Assembly: GCA_964581465.1 (NCBI GenBank)
Contig: CAZOOP010000018.1
Span: 1-60,248, forward strand
Origin: WJMB01 sp964581465
GTDB lineage: Bacteria > RBG-13-66-14
DNA length: 60,248 nt
Direction of reading: 5' to 3'
Under the pieces are notes generated by a model. The model was not told where the DNA came from. It did no database searches and saw nothing but the letters and a program-made list of their open reading frames with translations. Made by a program: the position numbers and the translations under genes. This document shows positions 17,601 through 26,690 of this stretch, in pieces (position 1 is the first letter of the stretch; every line of letters starts with the position of its first letter).

Positions 17601-18786
17601 GGCCCAGCATCCGCCCGCCGAAGATGACCGTGCGCCGTCGGGTGAGCTCGCGCAGGCTGAGGATCTCGATCCCGGCGGCGAAACCTTTCAGCTCCCGGAC
17701 GCCGACCTCATCGAAGGCGAACTCGGCGTCGAGGAGCTTCGCCGCCGAAGGGGCCGTCCAGATTGCACCCCAGGGAGCCTGAGTGAACAACCGCGCCGCC
17801 AGGTTGACCGTGGAACCCAGGGCGGTGTAGTTGCAGCGCCGGCGGCTGCCGGTGATCCCGGCGTAGACCCGACCGTGGGTCAATCCAGCGCGGATCCGAT
17901 CTCCGAGGCGTTCCTGCAAGGCCCGGGCGAAGCCGGCGGCCCGGCGGGTGTTGTGCTCGTAGCTGACCGGAGCCCCGAAGATGACGAAGAGGTTGGGTCC
18001 CTTGTCGCCGAAGAACAGGCCGTTGAGGTAGCCGCCGTAGCGCTCGACCTCGGCGACGACGTCTTCGATGAAGGCCGACAGGCTGGAGTGGTCGTCCATT
18101 CCCCGGAAACCGACGAAGACGGGGGCCACGTCGCGGAACTCGCCGGTGAGAGGGGTATGCAGCACCTCCTCGGGCACGAAGCGCCGCACGACGCTGGGGC
18201 GCAGGCGCTCCCGGCTGCGCGGGGCGCGCTCCTCCGGCGCGATGACCAGGGGTCGACCGGAACCGGACATCGTCAGCGAGTCGTCGAAAGCCGCCGAGCC
18301 TCGCTCGGTGCCTTCGATAGCCGCGGCGGCGGCGCGGATCGGCTCACCGCGGAAGTAGTAGACGGCGGTCCGGGGATCGCGGAAGATGCCCCACTCCACC
18401 TCGCCGTGGGCTCCGCCAATCCGGCAGGAGAGGTCGAACTCGCCCAGGGGCGTCTTTTTCCTCCCCCGGTGTCCCGCGAAGCTCTCCTGGATATCCAGGG
18501 CCAGGCGGACGGCGCTCTGGGCGTCGGGCAGCAGCGCCGTGAAGGCGTCGCCGGCGAAGCTGACCACAAAGCCGCCGGTCCGGTGCACCTTGCGGATGAG
18601 CGGGCGGAAGGTGCGGTTGATCAGCTCGGAGAGGACCTCGGCGCCCTGGGTGCCATTCTCCATCAGCCGCTCGGTGATGGCGGTGAAGCCGGAGATGTCG
18701 ACGAAGAGCACGCTGCGCTCCAGGATTCCGTGGTCCTCGCCGGCGGTGTGGCGCCGCTGGATGAAGCGGGGAATGACGTTTAGCAT
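14647..18786 (-). CDS. Soluble-adenylyl-cyclase-like protein: tandem class III cyclase domains, AAA/NTPase, TPR array
   Basis: A 1379-residue predicted cytosolic signalling protein. Cyclase domain 1 (about residues 20-190) has both metal aspartates, FVDISGF (Asp30) and FAGDAF (Asp80). Domain 2 (about 215-380) has lost the first aspartate (VFVGFRGM) but keeps GSTVNLAARL with the transition-state Asn/Arg. The two could form one intramolecular active site, as in soluble adenylyl cyclase ADCY10. An NTPase follows with Walker A GEAGMGKS (near 428) and Walker B TLLVLEDLQWIDDDS. From about 790 to 1300 there are many TPR units (for example AEHYQRS and ALEIYDEAL). A minus-strand -10 (TATGAT, 18856-18861) lies 70 bp upstream. 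Cyclase specificity (ATP or GTP) is not certain. Confidence 0.9.
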   Translation of the reverse strand: MLNVIPRFIQRRHTAGEDHGILERSVLFVDISGFTAITERLMENGTQGAEVLSELINRTFRPLIRKVHRTGGFVVSFAGDAFTALLPDAQSAVRLALDIQESFAGHRGRKKTPLGEFDLSCRIGGAHGEVEWGIFRDPRTAVYYFRGEPIRAAAAAIEGTERGSAAFDDSLTMSGSGRPLVIAPEERAPRSRERLRPSVVRRFVPEEVLHTPLTGEFRDVAPVFVGFRGMDDHSSLSAFIEDVVAEVERYGGYLNGLFFGDKGPNLFVIFGAPVSYEHNTRRAAGFARALQERLGDRIRAGLTHGRVYAGITGSRRRCNYTALGSTVNLAARLFTQAPWGAIWTAPSAAKLLDAEFAFDEVGVRELKGFAAGIEILSLRELTRRRTVIFGGRMLGRVEETAELERFFAPLERGRCPGVHYLYGEAGMGKSRLAFEFARRLQPRVRGLVMQVDGILRRSFNPLIYALERYLDLNPELDTEEFQHRFTENYTDLLNELRACGDGRAEAVATELERLRSVLAALLDIQQPGSLYEELDARGRFENTIYAFKEFFKALALLQPTLLVLEDLQWIDDDSRGFFTQLLRNIEDYPLGLLVTSRFTDDGDRPVLELDNEVPRGELTVENLPRRAAEDLLGELLEAEAEAELRSFILERTQANPFYLEQFCRFLQESDFLEKTPAGLRLKERPEELPSGIRAVLIARLDRLSRELRELVQTASILGREFEVSVLSSMLQGESLSPLLVDGRNEALWSALSEILYIFKHALLRDAAYEMQLVKRRRELHALAAEALLRLHGGSPSHYAELAYHYEQAGDPANARDYLGKAADHARSEYHHQEALEYLERLLPLLEDAERLRRRKIDRAVIWEESGNWKAAEAFYREDLKWAEERGKPAELAEALADLASLLTHRGEHDEAEGLYGRGLDLGLDGADRHYVVDYLTGLGTINYNRGAADEARGYYERAIELAEELGLENKTAKLLSNIGNTYVNQGDLERAAEHYQRSVERCKELELLRDGIPPIYNLGGVAYFTGDYEEAMARFREAHDLAVRVGDKRTMSMTLGGIGSVYADLHDYEESERHHRGKLSLSRELGDKRGVMYSLANLGILELYKNNLSEALRLHRRELALAEEMGDKTVIAKASEQIGNVLYRTGDLAECEEHYLRAVEMQRETGNQRDLYPTLQQLGRFYQKLGRPAEALEIYDEALEIASKMGKPRDLGLLLCNRALTLRDMNRFNEVRELLKGGLEHLSQPELIRESVEWLLQLADFEFEYGETADARQAHAGAVELLEGIEKPGELLTKERLTAVRLLGETNPEAALELCRSLGETITDEELGAEAAFELYRLTNDETDRRAAAKRFTKLHDKRPLAHFKRRLTQLGKQTTPPG

Positions 18787-19231
18787 GAAAGCCCCCCGGA
18801 AGTGATGACCCAGCCCGAAGCCGGGGTAGGAATGGTCTGGTGATGTATCGACTACATCATATCATCCGTGGGGCGCAGGCGCCAGATGGTCTTCGGCCGG
18901 TGAAGGCGCGGCGATTAGCGGATGAACCCTCCGGCAATCCGGTTGGGTGCGGTGGTGAGATACAATCCGGCATGGCCTTTCTCGTAGCTCGATGCCGCAG
19001 CAGCGGTGAGCGAAACGACCGGAGAATCGCTACTCGAACCCGGGCATGATCTGAAAAAAAGATCGCTCGAACACGATGCCGGGCGCTGGTGAATCCAGGT
19101 GCGGACCAGGCTCCTTCACGATGGCTTAATTGTTCTTCGAGATACATCCGTTGAGCGACGACGGGTTCGTCTGAATCCCAGGAAGTACGCAGAGTACAGC
19201 GTGCTTGGAGACTGCCGGGTTACGGAGTAAC
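18787..19231. other. Intergenic region upstream of the cyclase gene
   Basis: It holds the probable minus-strand promoter of the cyclase gene (TATGAT, 18856-18861, with no convincing -35). No coding frame is supported. Confidence 0.35.
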
Positions 19232-19253
19232 AAAAAACCGCCCGGGGGCGGTT
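19232..19253 (-). terminator. Terminator of tRNA-Phe
   Basis: On the minus strand AACCGCCC and GGGCGGTT form a stem followed by TTTT, 51 bp after the tRNA 3' end. Confidence 0.75.
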
Positions 19254-19304
19254 GGCAAACACTAGTGACCCCGTCGGATCGGTAGAGTTCCTTCGGGGAG
19301 GATA

Positions 19305-19380
19305 TGGTGGCGGGGCGCGGAATCGAACCGCGGACACGCGGATTTTCAATCCGCTGCTCTACCGACTGAGCTACCCCGCC
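19305..19380 (-). tRNA. tRNA-Phe (GAA), CCA encoded
   Basis: Read on the minus strand, the 76 nt fold into a cloverleaf. The 7 bp acceptor is GGCGGGG/CCCCGCC. The D-arm starts GCTCAGTCGG. The anticodon stem GCGGA/TCCGC carries the loop TTGAAAA (anticodon GAA). The T-arm contains GGTTCGATTCC. Discriminator A and the CCA tail are encoded. Confidence 0.97.
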
Positions 19381-19616
19381 GCAGTCATCAACGCTAAGGT
19401 GGACGGAAGTTTATCAGGTTTCCCGGATGCCGTCAAGCCTCACGCCTCATTTGGCCTACAACGTTACGTGCCCGGACCGGATAACCGTGAATCGAAGCGT
19501 TATCTTCAATCGAAAAGCGGCTGATGGGAGTTACCATCGCGCATCGCTTCGGTCTGCGACCATACGGCATCGGAGCCTTCCAATAACCGGGGATTATCAC
19601 TTGGCATCACACATGA

Positions 19617-19959
19617 TCCCGGATCAGCCGACTTCAACTCGAAACACCGACCCCCTTCGAAAAAGCGGCTGATGCGAGGCCATGCTGAATCAAGTTCAGC
19701 CTGTAACCTTTAACCCTCGACGCTCACTCGTTATTTTTGCATGTTGATAGGCTACCTAGGGTCGAAGCATCGCTATCGAGGCCAATGGCGTCAAGCAGTT
19801 TTTTCTAGTGTGCGCCGTCGCTACGGACACCTAAAGAATGTGGCAGTCCACATGCCTGCCACGAGCATCTCGCTCAATGTGCGCTCTGGTTTATAAGCTA
19901 TCTGCTTTTATCTAAATGCTATTCAGTAATGCTGTGGTCTGTCGCCGCTAAGTGATCCC
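19617..19959 (+). repeat. Long dispersed repeat R3, copy a (about 343 bp)
   Basis: It aligns from end to end with 52670-53011, from TCCCGGAYCAGCCGACT to CGCTAMGTGATC. Both copies keep a hairpin CAGCCG/CGGCTG around a long loop and GCTGAATCAAGTTNAGC. Neither has an open reading frame common to both, so the repeat looks non-coding. It may be a MITE or a decayed insertion. An extra fragment TCGAAAAGCGGCTGATG occurs just upstream at about 19511. Confidence 0.7.
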
Positions 19960-20478
19960 TATCACCTATGGTTGAACTCGTAGGCACGCTTAAGTAATAC
20001 ATCTAAATGAACCTATCTTTCGCAACAAGCTTGTCATGTCGTAGCTAATGGGTAGCGGGCTGTGGCGAAGCAGATAGCGGATGTGGTCTTGGTTTCGATT
20101 CGCTTGATCTTCTTGATAATTAAGCTATCGAGTATCAAGAACGAACACGGCTTGTTGCTAACTCTACGGATGATATTACGAAAACTGAACATACCCTGTT
20201 TGTCACTCCCACGATTTCCGCCGGCCAACCAGTCAATCGAGGTTCAGGCTGCCGTAGCCGGCCGGCGGCCAACACCTAAGAACGAAACGGAGACTATGAT
20301 GAACGCTGTGGGCTTGGAACGAGATGATAAACCCCAGGCTTATCCCGACGGTTTGCCCTCTGTTTGTCCCTTGCCCTTCGGCCGATGAGTTTGTAAACTA
20401 GCGGTGATAGATACGAGAACACCTAGACTGACCAATCCGGGGTTCCACTTAAGGACGCTGTAATCCGGGAGTGCTCTC
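19960..20478. other. Intergenic stretch, no supported gene
   Basis: AT-richer sequence upstream of the phosphatase gene. Short frames in both directions (for example 20034-20228 on the minus strand) lack good ribosome binding sites and family features. Confidence 0.35.
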
Positions 20479-21678
20479 TTGGCTAAGTCGAACGTACGCT
20501 TGTTGCGGGCCCTGAGCGCCGCGGGCCTGGTTCTGGTGATGGTGCTGGCGGCCACGCTGCTGGTCGGCGGAACCTTCCCCGAGGTCCTATTCTGGAGCGT
20601 GGGCGCTGCGCTGCTCACCGCCGCCGTCAGCTTCCTGCTCAGCGGACGCTGGTTCCGGCGTTTTCGCAAACTCGAGGACGGCATCGTCAAGCTCGGCGAG
20701 GGCGATCTGTCCCGGCGGATCAGCCTCGAGGGCGACGACACCTTGGCCGAACTCGCCGAAGTGATCAACCGAACCATCGAGCGCCTGAGCGAGAATCAGC
20801 AGCAGCGCAGCGATCAGCAGCGCCTGATCCGCGAGCTGGAGCTGGCCCGGGACCTTCAGCACAACCTGTTGCCCGACAGCCCACCGGAGTACGACGGCAC
20901 CCGGGCCGCCGGTATCTGCGAGCCGGCCGATTTCGTCGGCGGTGACTACTTCGACTTCATTCCCATCGACGAGCGCCGTCTGGGGGTCGTCATCGCCGAT
21001 GTCTCGGGCAAGAGCCTGCCCGGGCTGATGATGATGCTGGTGCTGCGCATCATCCTGCGCAGCTCGGCCCCGCGTCACCAGAACGCCCTGCCCACCCTCT
21101 GCGAGACCAACCGGCTCATCGCCGACGAGATGACCCAGGGCAGCTTCATCACCTGCATCTACATGGTCTACGACAACCTCAACCAGACCGTCGAGGTGGT
21201 CAACGCCGGTCACAACCCCCTTCAGGTCTACCGCTACGCCGAGGAAAAGGTCGAGACCATTAAAAGCCGGGGTCGTCCCCTGGGCCTGCTGCCCCCCGAC
21301 CAGTTCGACAGTAAACTCGAGCCCGTCCGCCTGCGCCTGAGTCGCGGCGACTGTATCCTGGCCTACACCGACGGCGTGACCGAATCGATGAACGAGCGCC
21401 AGGAGATATTCAGCGAGGAGCGCCTGATCGGCGTGTTCACCGAGAACGCCCGTCTGGCGCCGGAGATGCTGGTTAAGAAGATAGCCGAATCCGCACACCG
21501 CTTCGCCGGTTCCAGCGACCAGTTCGACGACATGACCGTGGTCGCCCTGCGCTCCGAGGGCCGCGTGTTCAAGTTCAAGTCGCCCTCGGTGATCGAGACC
21601 GGCGACATTTCCAGCGAGATCGACCGCGCCCTGACCGAGTCCCGCCCCTTCTACCGGGAACGAGACAAGAAGGACTAG
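20479..21678 (+). CDS. Membrane-anchored SpoIIE-type PP2C serine phosphatase with HAMP domain
   Basis: A 399-residue protein. Two transmembrane segments lie at about 10-32 and 36-56, followed by a HAMP-like linker (FRKLEDGIVKLGEGDLSRRI) and a short coiled coil (LARDLQHNLLP). The phosphatase domain (about 140-365) has metal-binding ADFVGGDYFDF, IADVSGKSLPG and YTDGVTESMN, ending with DDMTVVAL. Such proteins usually dephosphorylate anti-anti-sigma factors. No STAS or anti-sigma gene lies nearby. The start is TTG 20479. TrmFO follows after 1 bp, so this seems to be the first gene of a four-gene string. Confidence 0.9.
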   Translation: MAKSNVRLLRALSAAGLVLVMVLAATLLVGGTFPEVLFWSVGAALLTAAVSFLLSGRWFRRFRKLEDGIVKLGEGDLSRRISLEGDDTLAELAEVINRTIERLSENQQQRSDQQRLIRELELARDLQHNLLPDSPPEYDGTRAAGICEPADFVGGDYFDFIPIDERRLGVVIADVSGKSLPGLMMMLVLRIILRSSAPRHQNALPTLCETNRLIADEMTQGSFITCIYMVYDNLNQTVEVVNAGHNPLQVYRYAEEKVETIKSRGRPLGLLPPDQFDSKLEPVRLRLSRGDCILAYTDGVTESMNERQEIFSEERLIGVFTENARLAPEMLVKKIAESAHRFAGSSDQFDDMTVVALRSEGRVFKFKSPSVIETGDISSEIDRALTESRPFYRERDKKD

Positions 21679-21679
21679 C

Positions 21680-23077
21680 TTGGTTGCGGAGTCGGACGAG
21701 ACCCGGAATGCGAACGCCCCGGCGGTCACCGTCGTCGGCGCCGGACTGGCCGGCTGCGAGGCCGCCTGGCAACTGGCCCGCCTGGGTTGCGGGGTCCGGC
21801 TCTTCGAGATGCGCCCGGCGGTACGGACGGGCGCCCACCGCACCGCCGGACCGGCCGAGCTGGTCTGCTCCAACTCCTTCAAGGGACGTGACATCAGCGG
21901 GTCCCACGGAGCCCTCAAAGCCGAGGGCCGCCTGTTGGGCTCGCTGCTTCTGCGTCTGGCCGAGGAGTGCGCCGTGCCAGCCGGAGGAGCCCTGGCCGTG
22001 GATCGGGAGCGTTTCAGCCGAGCGGTGGAGCGGACCCTCGCTGACGAGCCGCTGATCGAGCTTGTTCGCGCGGAAGTCACCACCTTTCCCACAGCGCCGG
22101 CGGTGTTGGCAGCCGGTCCCCTGCCCAGTCCGGCTTTGGCCGATGAGCTGCGCAGCGAGCTCGGTTCCCGACGCCTGTTCTTCCACGACGCCACCGCCCC
22201 GGTGGTCACCCGGGAGAGCCTGGACGAATCCCGTCTCTTCGCCGCCGGACGCCACGGACGCGACGGTGATTACCTGAATGTCGGCCTGAGCCGCGAAGAC
22301 TACGCCGCTTTCATCGAGGGCCTGAGCAACGCGCCACGAGCTCCCGTCGCCGGGGTCGACGAGGAACTCGTCGACGGCGACTACGCGGTCTTCGAGGGCT
22401 GCCTACCCTTGGAGGTCCTCGCCGGACGCTCCCCGGAGGCACCTCGCTTCGGTCCGTTGCGCCCGGTGGGTCTGCGCAATCCCGCCACGGGTGAGAGCTA
22501 CCACGCCGTGTTGCAACTGCGCGCCGAGGACGCCGCCGGAGAGCGCTGGGGCCTGGTAGGCTGCCAGACCCGCCTGACGCCGCCGGCCCAGCGTGACCTG
22601 TTCCGGCGACTTCCCGGCCTGGAGCGGGCCGAGTTTGTTCGTTACGGCCGGATGCACCGCAACGGCCACCTCGACGGTCCCCGCCTGCTGCGCCCCACCC
22701 TGGAGCTGCGTGGGCGTCCCGGCGTTTTCGTCGCCGGCCAGCTCAGCGGCGCCGAGGGCTACAGCGAGGCCGTGCTGACGGGTCTGCTGGCCGGGGTGAA
22801 CCTGGCCCGGCAACTGACCGGCCTGTCGCCCCTGACTCCACCCCGGGAGTGCCTCCTCGGCGCGCTGACCCGCACCCTGGCCGGCGAGGGGCTGGCCTCC
22901 GGGACCGCCGCCGGGCCGGTCAACGCCAACTTCGGCCTGACCCCGCCCCTGGCCGTCAAGGTCCGCGGACGACGCGACCGCCGCCGGGCCCGGGCTCTGC
23001 GCGGGCTGGCCGCCTGCCGCGCCTTCAACCACCGCCTGCGATCCACTCCGTTACCCCATCCTGGAGTAAGCCCATGA
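21680..23077 (+). CDS. trmFO: Methylenetetrahydrofolate-tRNA-(uracil-5-)-methyltransferase
   Basis: This folate- and FAD-dependent enzyme makes m5U54 in tRNA. The 465 residues open with the dinucleotide-binding VTVVGAGLAGCEAAWQLARL, then FEMRPAVRTGAHRT and LVCSNSFKGRD. These are specific to TrmFO, not GidA. GVFVAGQLSGAEGYSEA near the end is the second FAD motif, and NANFGLTPPL closes the domain. The TTG start at 21680 has AGGA 7 bp upstream, inside the end of the phosphatase gene. The stop overlaps the next start (ATGA at 23074). Confidence 0.95.
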   Translation: MVAESDETRNANAPAVTVVGAGLAGCEAAWQLARLGCGVRLFEMRPAVRTGAHRTAGPAELVCSNSFKGRDISGSHGALKAEGRLLGSLLLRLAEECAVPAGGALAVDRERFSRAVERTLADEPLIELVRAEVTTFPTAPAVLAAGPLPSPALADELRSELGSRRLFFHDATAPVVTRESLDESRLFAAGRHGRDGDYLNVGLSREDYAAFIEGLSNAPRAPVAGVDEELVDGDYAVFEGCLPLEVLAGRSPEAPRFGPLRPVGLRNPATGESYHAVLQLRAEDAAGERWGLVGCQTRLTPPAQRDLFRRLPGLERAEFVRYGRMHRNGHLDGPRLLRPTLELRGRPGVFVAGQLSGAEGYSEAVLTGLLAGVNLARQLTGLSPLTPPRECLLGALTRTLAGEGLASGTAAGPVNANFGLTPPLAVKVRGRRDRRRARALRGLAACRAFNHRLRSTPLPHPGVSP

Positions 23078-23868
23078 TCCATAACGTTTTCCTGGCCACC
23101 GACGGCTCACGCTACGCCGAGGGCGCCGCCCGTTACTCCGTCTGGTCCGCCGCCGCCTTCGACACCAAACTGATCGGGTGCTACGTGATGGACCGGAAGG
23201 TCCTCGACGGTCCCTTCATCACCCGGTTGTCGATGATGCTGGGCTTCACCCCGGCCGCCGACTTCCGCGCCGCCGCGGAGCCGGTGCTGCGCAGCCTGGG
23301 CGAGTCCGCTCTGGGCTTTGTCGGGGAGCTGTGCGGCGAGCGGGGCGTCGAGCTGGTCAAGCTGATCCTCGAGGGACCCGTGGCCAGCACCCTGGTCGAT
23401 GCCGCCAAGAACAGCGAGCTGATGGTCATCGGTCGCCAGGGCGATCACGCCGAGTACGAGTACGATGTGCTGGGCAACGTCGCCGACGCCGTGCTGCGCC
23501 GCAGCCCCCGGGCGTTGATGCTGGCTCCGGCCGATTTCGAGGAGCCCGTCGGCGCGGTCCTGCTCTACGACGAGCCCACCGCCGGCGGCGAGGCCCTGCG
23601 CTACGCCCTGGCGTTGCCCGAAGAGCTACCTCTGACGGTTCTCCACACCCCGGAACTGGCCGACAAGGTCGCCGGGGAGCTGGAGTCCTACGGACGCTCG
23701 GCAGAGTTGGGGCTTCTCGAGGAGCCGGCCGCCGTGACCGCCGCCCGGCGCGACAGCGCCGAACTGGTCATCCTGGGCGCCGACACCAGTCATGGACACC
23801 TGGTCGTCGATCCGCGCGTCCAGCGGGCTGCCCACCAGAGCCGCTCCCCCCTGCTGATCAGTCCATGA
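23074..23868 (+). CDS. Universal stress protein (Usp) family, extended
   Basis: A 264-residue protein. Residues 1-150 form a Usp (UspA) domain: FLATDGSRYAEGAA at the start, then SELMVIGRQGDHAEYEYDVL with GNVADAVLRRSP, a recognisable G-x2-G-x10-GN nucleotide loop. The remainder (about 160-264) repeats the fold loosely, with AELVILGADTSHGH, so it may be a degenerate tandem Usp. The role in stress is unknown. It overlaps trmFO upstream and the membrane protein downstream by ATGA junctions, so the three are translationally coupled. Confidence 0.85.
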   Translation: MIHNVFLATDGSRYAEGAARYSVWSAAAFDTKLIGCYVMDRKVLDGPFITRLSMMLGFTPAADFRAAAEPVLRSLGESALGFVGELCGERGVELVKLILEGPVASTLVDAAKNSELMVIGRQGDHAEYEYDVLGNVADAVLRRSPRALMLAPADFEEPVGAVLLYDEPTAGGEALRYALALPEELPLTVLHTPELADKVAGELESYGRSAELGLLEEPAAVTAARRDSAELVILGADTSHGHLVVDPRVQRAAHQSRSPLLISP

Positions 23869-24995
23869 GCCTGACCGGCGCCCTGAGCCTGCTGCTGGCG
23901 TCGCTGGGTCCCCTGCTGTCGCCGCCGATGAAAGGCCCGGCCGGCATGCTCGTTTTCGAGCCGCCGCCGGGCTGGAACTCCACCTACCGGGGCCGCGAGC
24001 TGCGTTTGGAGAGTCCCGACGGCGAGGCCGAGCTGGTTGTGCGCCTGGAGCCCAAGCGCGAAGCCCCGCCGACCGACGACGAATTGCTGCGTCTCTGGGG
24101 CTTCGACGACGCCGAGATCGAAACGCCCCTGGTGGTTCGCGAGCGGGGCGGCTTCTACCTGCGCCGGGCCTCCACCAGCGACGCCCGGCGTTACCGCCGG
24201 GCGGCCGCTCTCTACGCCGCCCGTTGGCTCTGGCTGTGGAGCCTGGAGGGGCCGCGGGAGCGCTTGACCGAGCTGAGCTTCTGGGACACACGCGCCCTGG
24301 CCTCCTGCCGCTGTCTGCTGCCCACCGTCGAGGCCCGGCGGCCCCAGGACTTCGGCGACGAGCTCTCCCTGCGCCTCGGGCCGGGCTTCCGCCTGGGACT
24401 GCCCGAGGGCTGGCGGGTGATGAGCCGGGTCAGCTACGATTTTCTGGCCCTCTTTCAGCGCTACGGTCACACCGTGGCCGATATCTCGGTGCTGACGGCC
24501 GGAGCCGCCGCTGGTAGCGACGACCGGGCCCTGTTCCTGGAGAGCCTGCTCCTCGACGTCCAGGCCAAACTACCCGGCTTCCGCCTGCTCAGCTCCACCC
24601 CCACGGTCATCGAGGGCTTCCCGGCCCAGTCGATGGAGGGGCGCTACATCGTCGACGGCGTGGGCATCCGCTGGTTCTGCGCCGTGCTCTTCGGCGGTCG
24701 GGGGACCTACGCCGTCACCGGCCAGTGCGCCGGGGAGAACCGGAAGGCATTCCAGCCGCTTTTCGAACGAGTTGTCGCCAGTCTGCGCGAGGGCGCTCTG
24801 ACCCCTTGGTACGAGGAGCTCTGGGATTACCTGACCGATCACGTCACGACGCTGTTGATTCCCCTGGTGATCGCCGTACTCGCCGGAACCTACTTCGCGC
24901 TCCACGGCTTACAGCGCCTGATGATCTACATCGGTCTGGTACGCAATCGACGTCACCGTAGTAAAAAGAAACGCAAAATAAATGACCCAGGGTAA
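23865..24995 (+). CDS. Uncharacterised protein with signal segment and C-terminal membrane helix
   Basis: A 376-residue protein of unknown function. ATG 23865 overlaps the Usp stop. A hydrophobic N-terminal segment (SLTGALSLLLASLGPLL) could be a signal peptide. Two similar halves follow: each has an FxxPPGW- or LGLPEGW-type start and an L-x-S-x-P-x-x-I-E-G-F strand, reminiscent of DcrB/PsbP-like folds. A helix near the end (VTTLLIPLVIAVLAGTYFAL) precedes a strongly basic tail (NRRHRSKKKRK), so the C-terminus is probably cytoplasmic and the bulk outside. Only a weak hairpin (25002-25016) follows. Confidence 0.75.
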   Translation: MSLTGALSLLLASLGPLLSPPMKGPAGMLVFEPPPGWNSTYRGRELRLESPDGEAELVVRLEPKREAPPTDDELLRLWGFDDAEIETPLVVRERGGFYLRRASTSDARRYRRAAALYAARWLWLWSLEGPRERLTELSFWDTRALASCRCLLPTVEARRPQDFGDELSLRLGPGFRLGLPEGWRVMSRVSYDFLALFQRYGHTVADISVLTAGAAAGSDDRALFLESLLLDVQAKLPGFRLLSSTPTVIEGFPAQSMEGRYIVDGVGIRWFCAVLFGGRGTYAVTGQCAGENRKAFQPLFERVVASLREGALTPWYEELWDYLTDHVTTLLIPLVIAVLAGTYFALHGLQRLMIYIGLVRNRRHRSKKKRKINDPG

Positions 24996-25145
24996 AAAAG
25001 GCACGCTTTTTGCATAGTAATCCGTCGAGCGTTGGTCGCCTCAGCGTTCGGCACTTCTTTTCCATTCACAAAACAATCGACACGATCGCCCGTAGCGGGT
25101 GCGCTCCAGAGGCCCGAGGCGGGGATTGCGGGAAAGGCAGCGCAG

Positions 25146-26504
<1,359 letters not shown>

Positions 26505-26523
26505 TCAATACCTGGTTGTGATT

Positions 26524-26563
26524 GCAGAATGACAGGCGCCGGCCATTGTGCCTGTCATTCTGC
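26524..26563. repeat. Perfect 14 bp inverted repeat between regulator and kinase genes
   Basis: GCAGAATGACAGGC (26524-26537) and its exact complement (26550-26563) flank a 12 nt loop. It starts 20 bp after the regulator stop. There is no T-tract, so it may be a weak terminator, an RNA-stability hairpin or a protein site. A -10-like TATAGT for the kinase gene follows at 26608-26613. Confidence 0.7.
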
Positions 26564-26690
26564 ATATACCGACCCGCCGACAATCTCACTGGGGGGTGGT
26601 GGTGTGGTATAGTTAACCTGATTCGCTTTGTGATGACCTGCGCCACCTACGCCGGGCACCCCCGTCGTCCCCGAACAAACACTTTCACCC

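Noticed and set aside
17047..18783. Long plus-strand frame of 578 codons opposite the cyclase gene
   Set aside because: It is the complement of a strongly supported gene with catalytic motifs. Its translation is low-complexity without motifs, as expected in GC-rich DNA.
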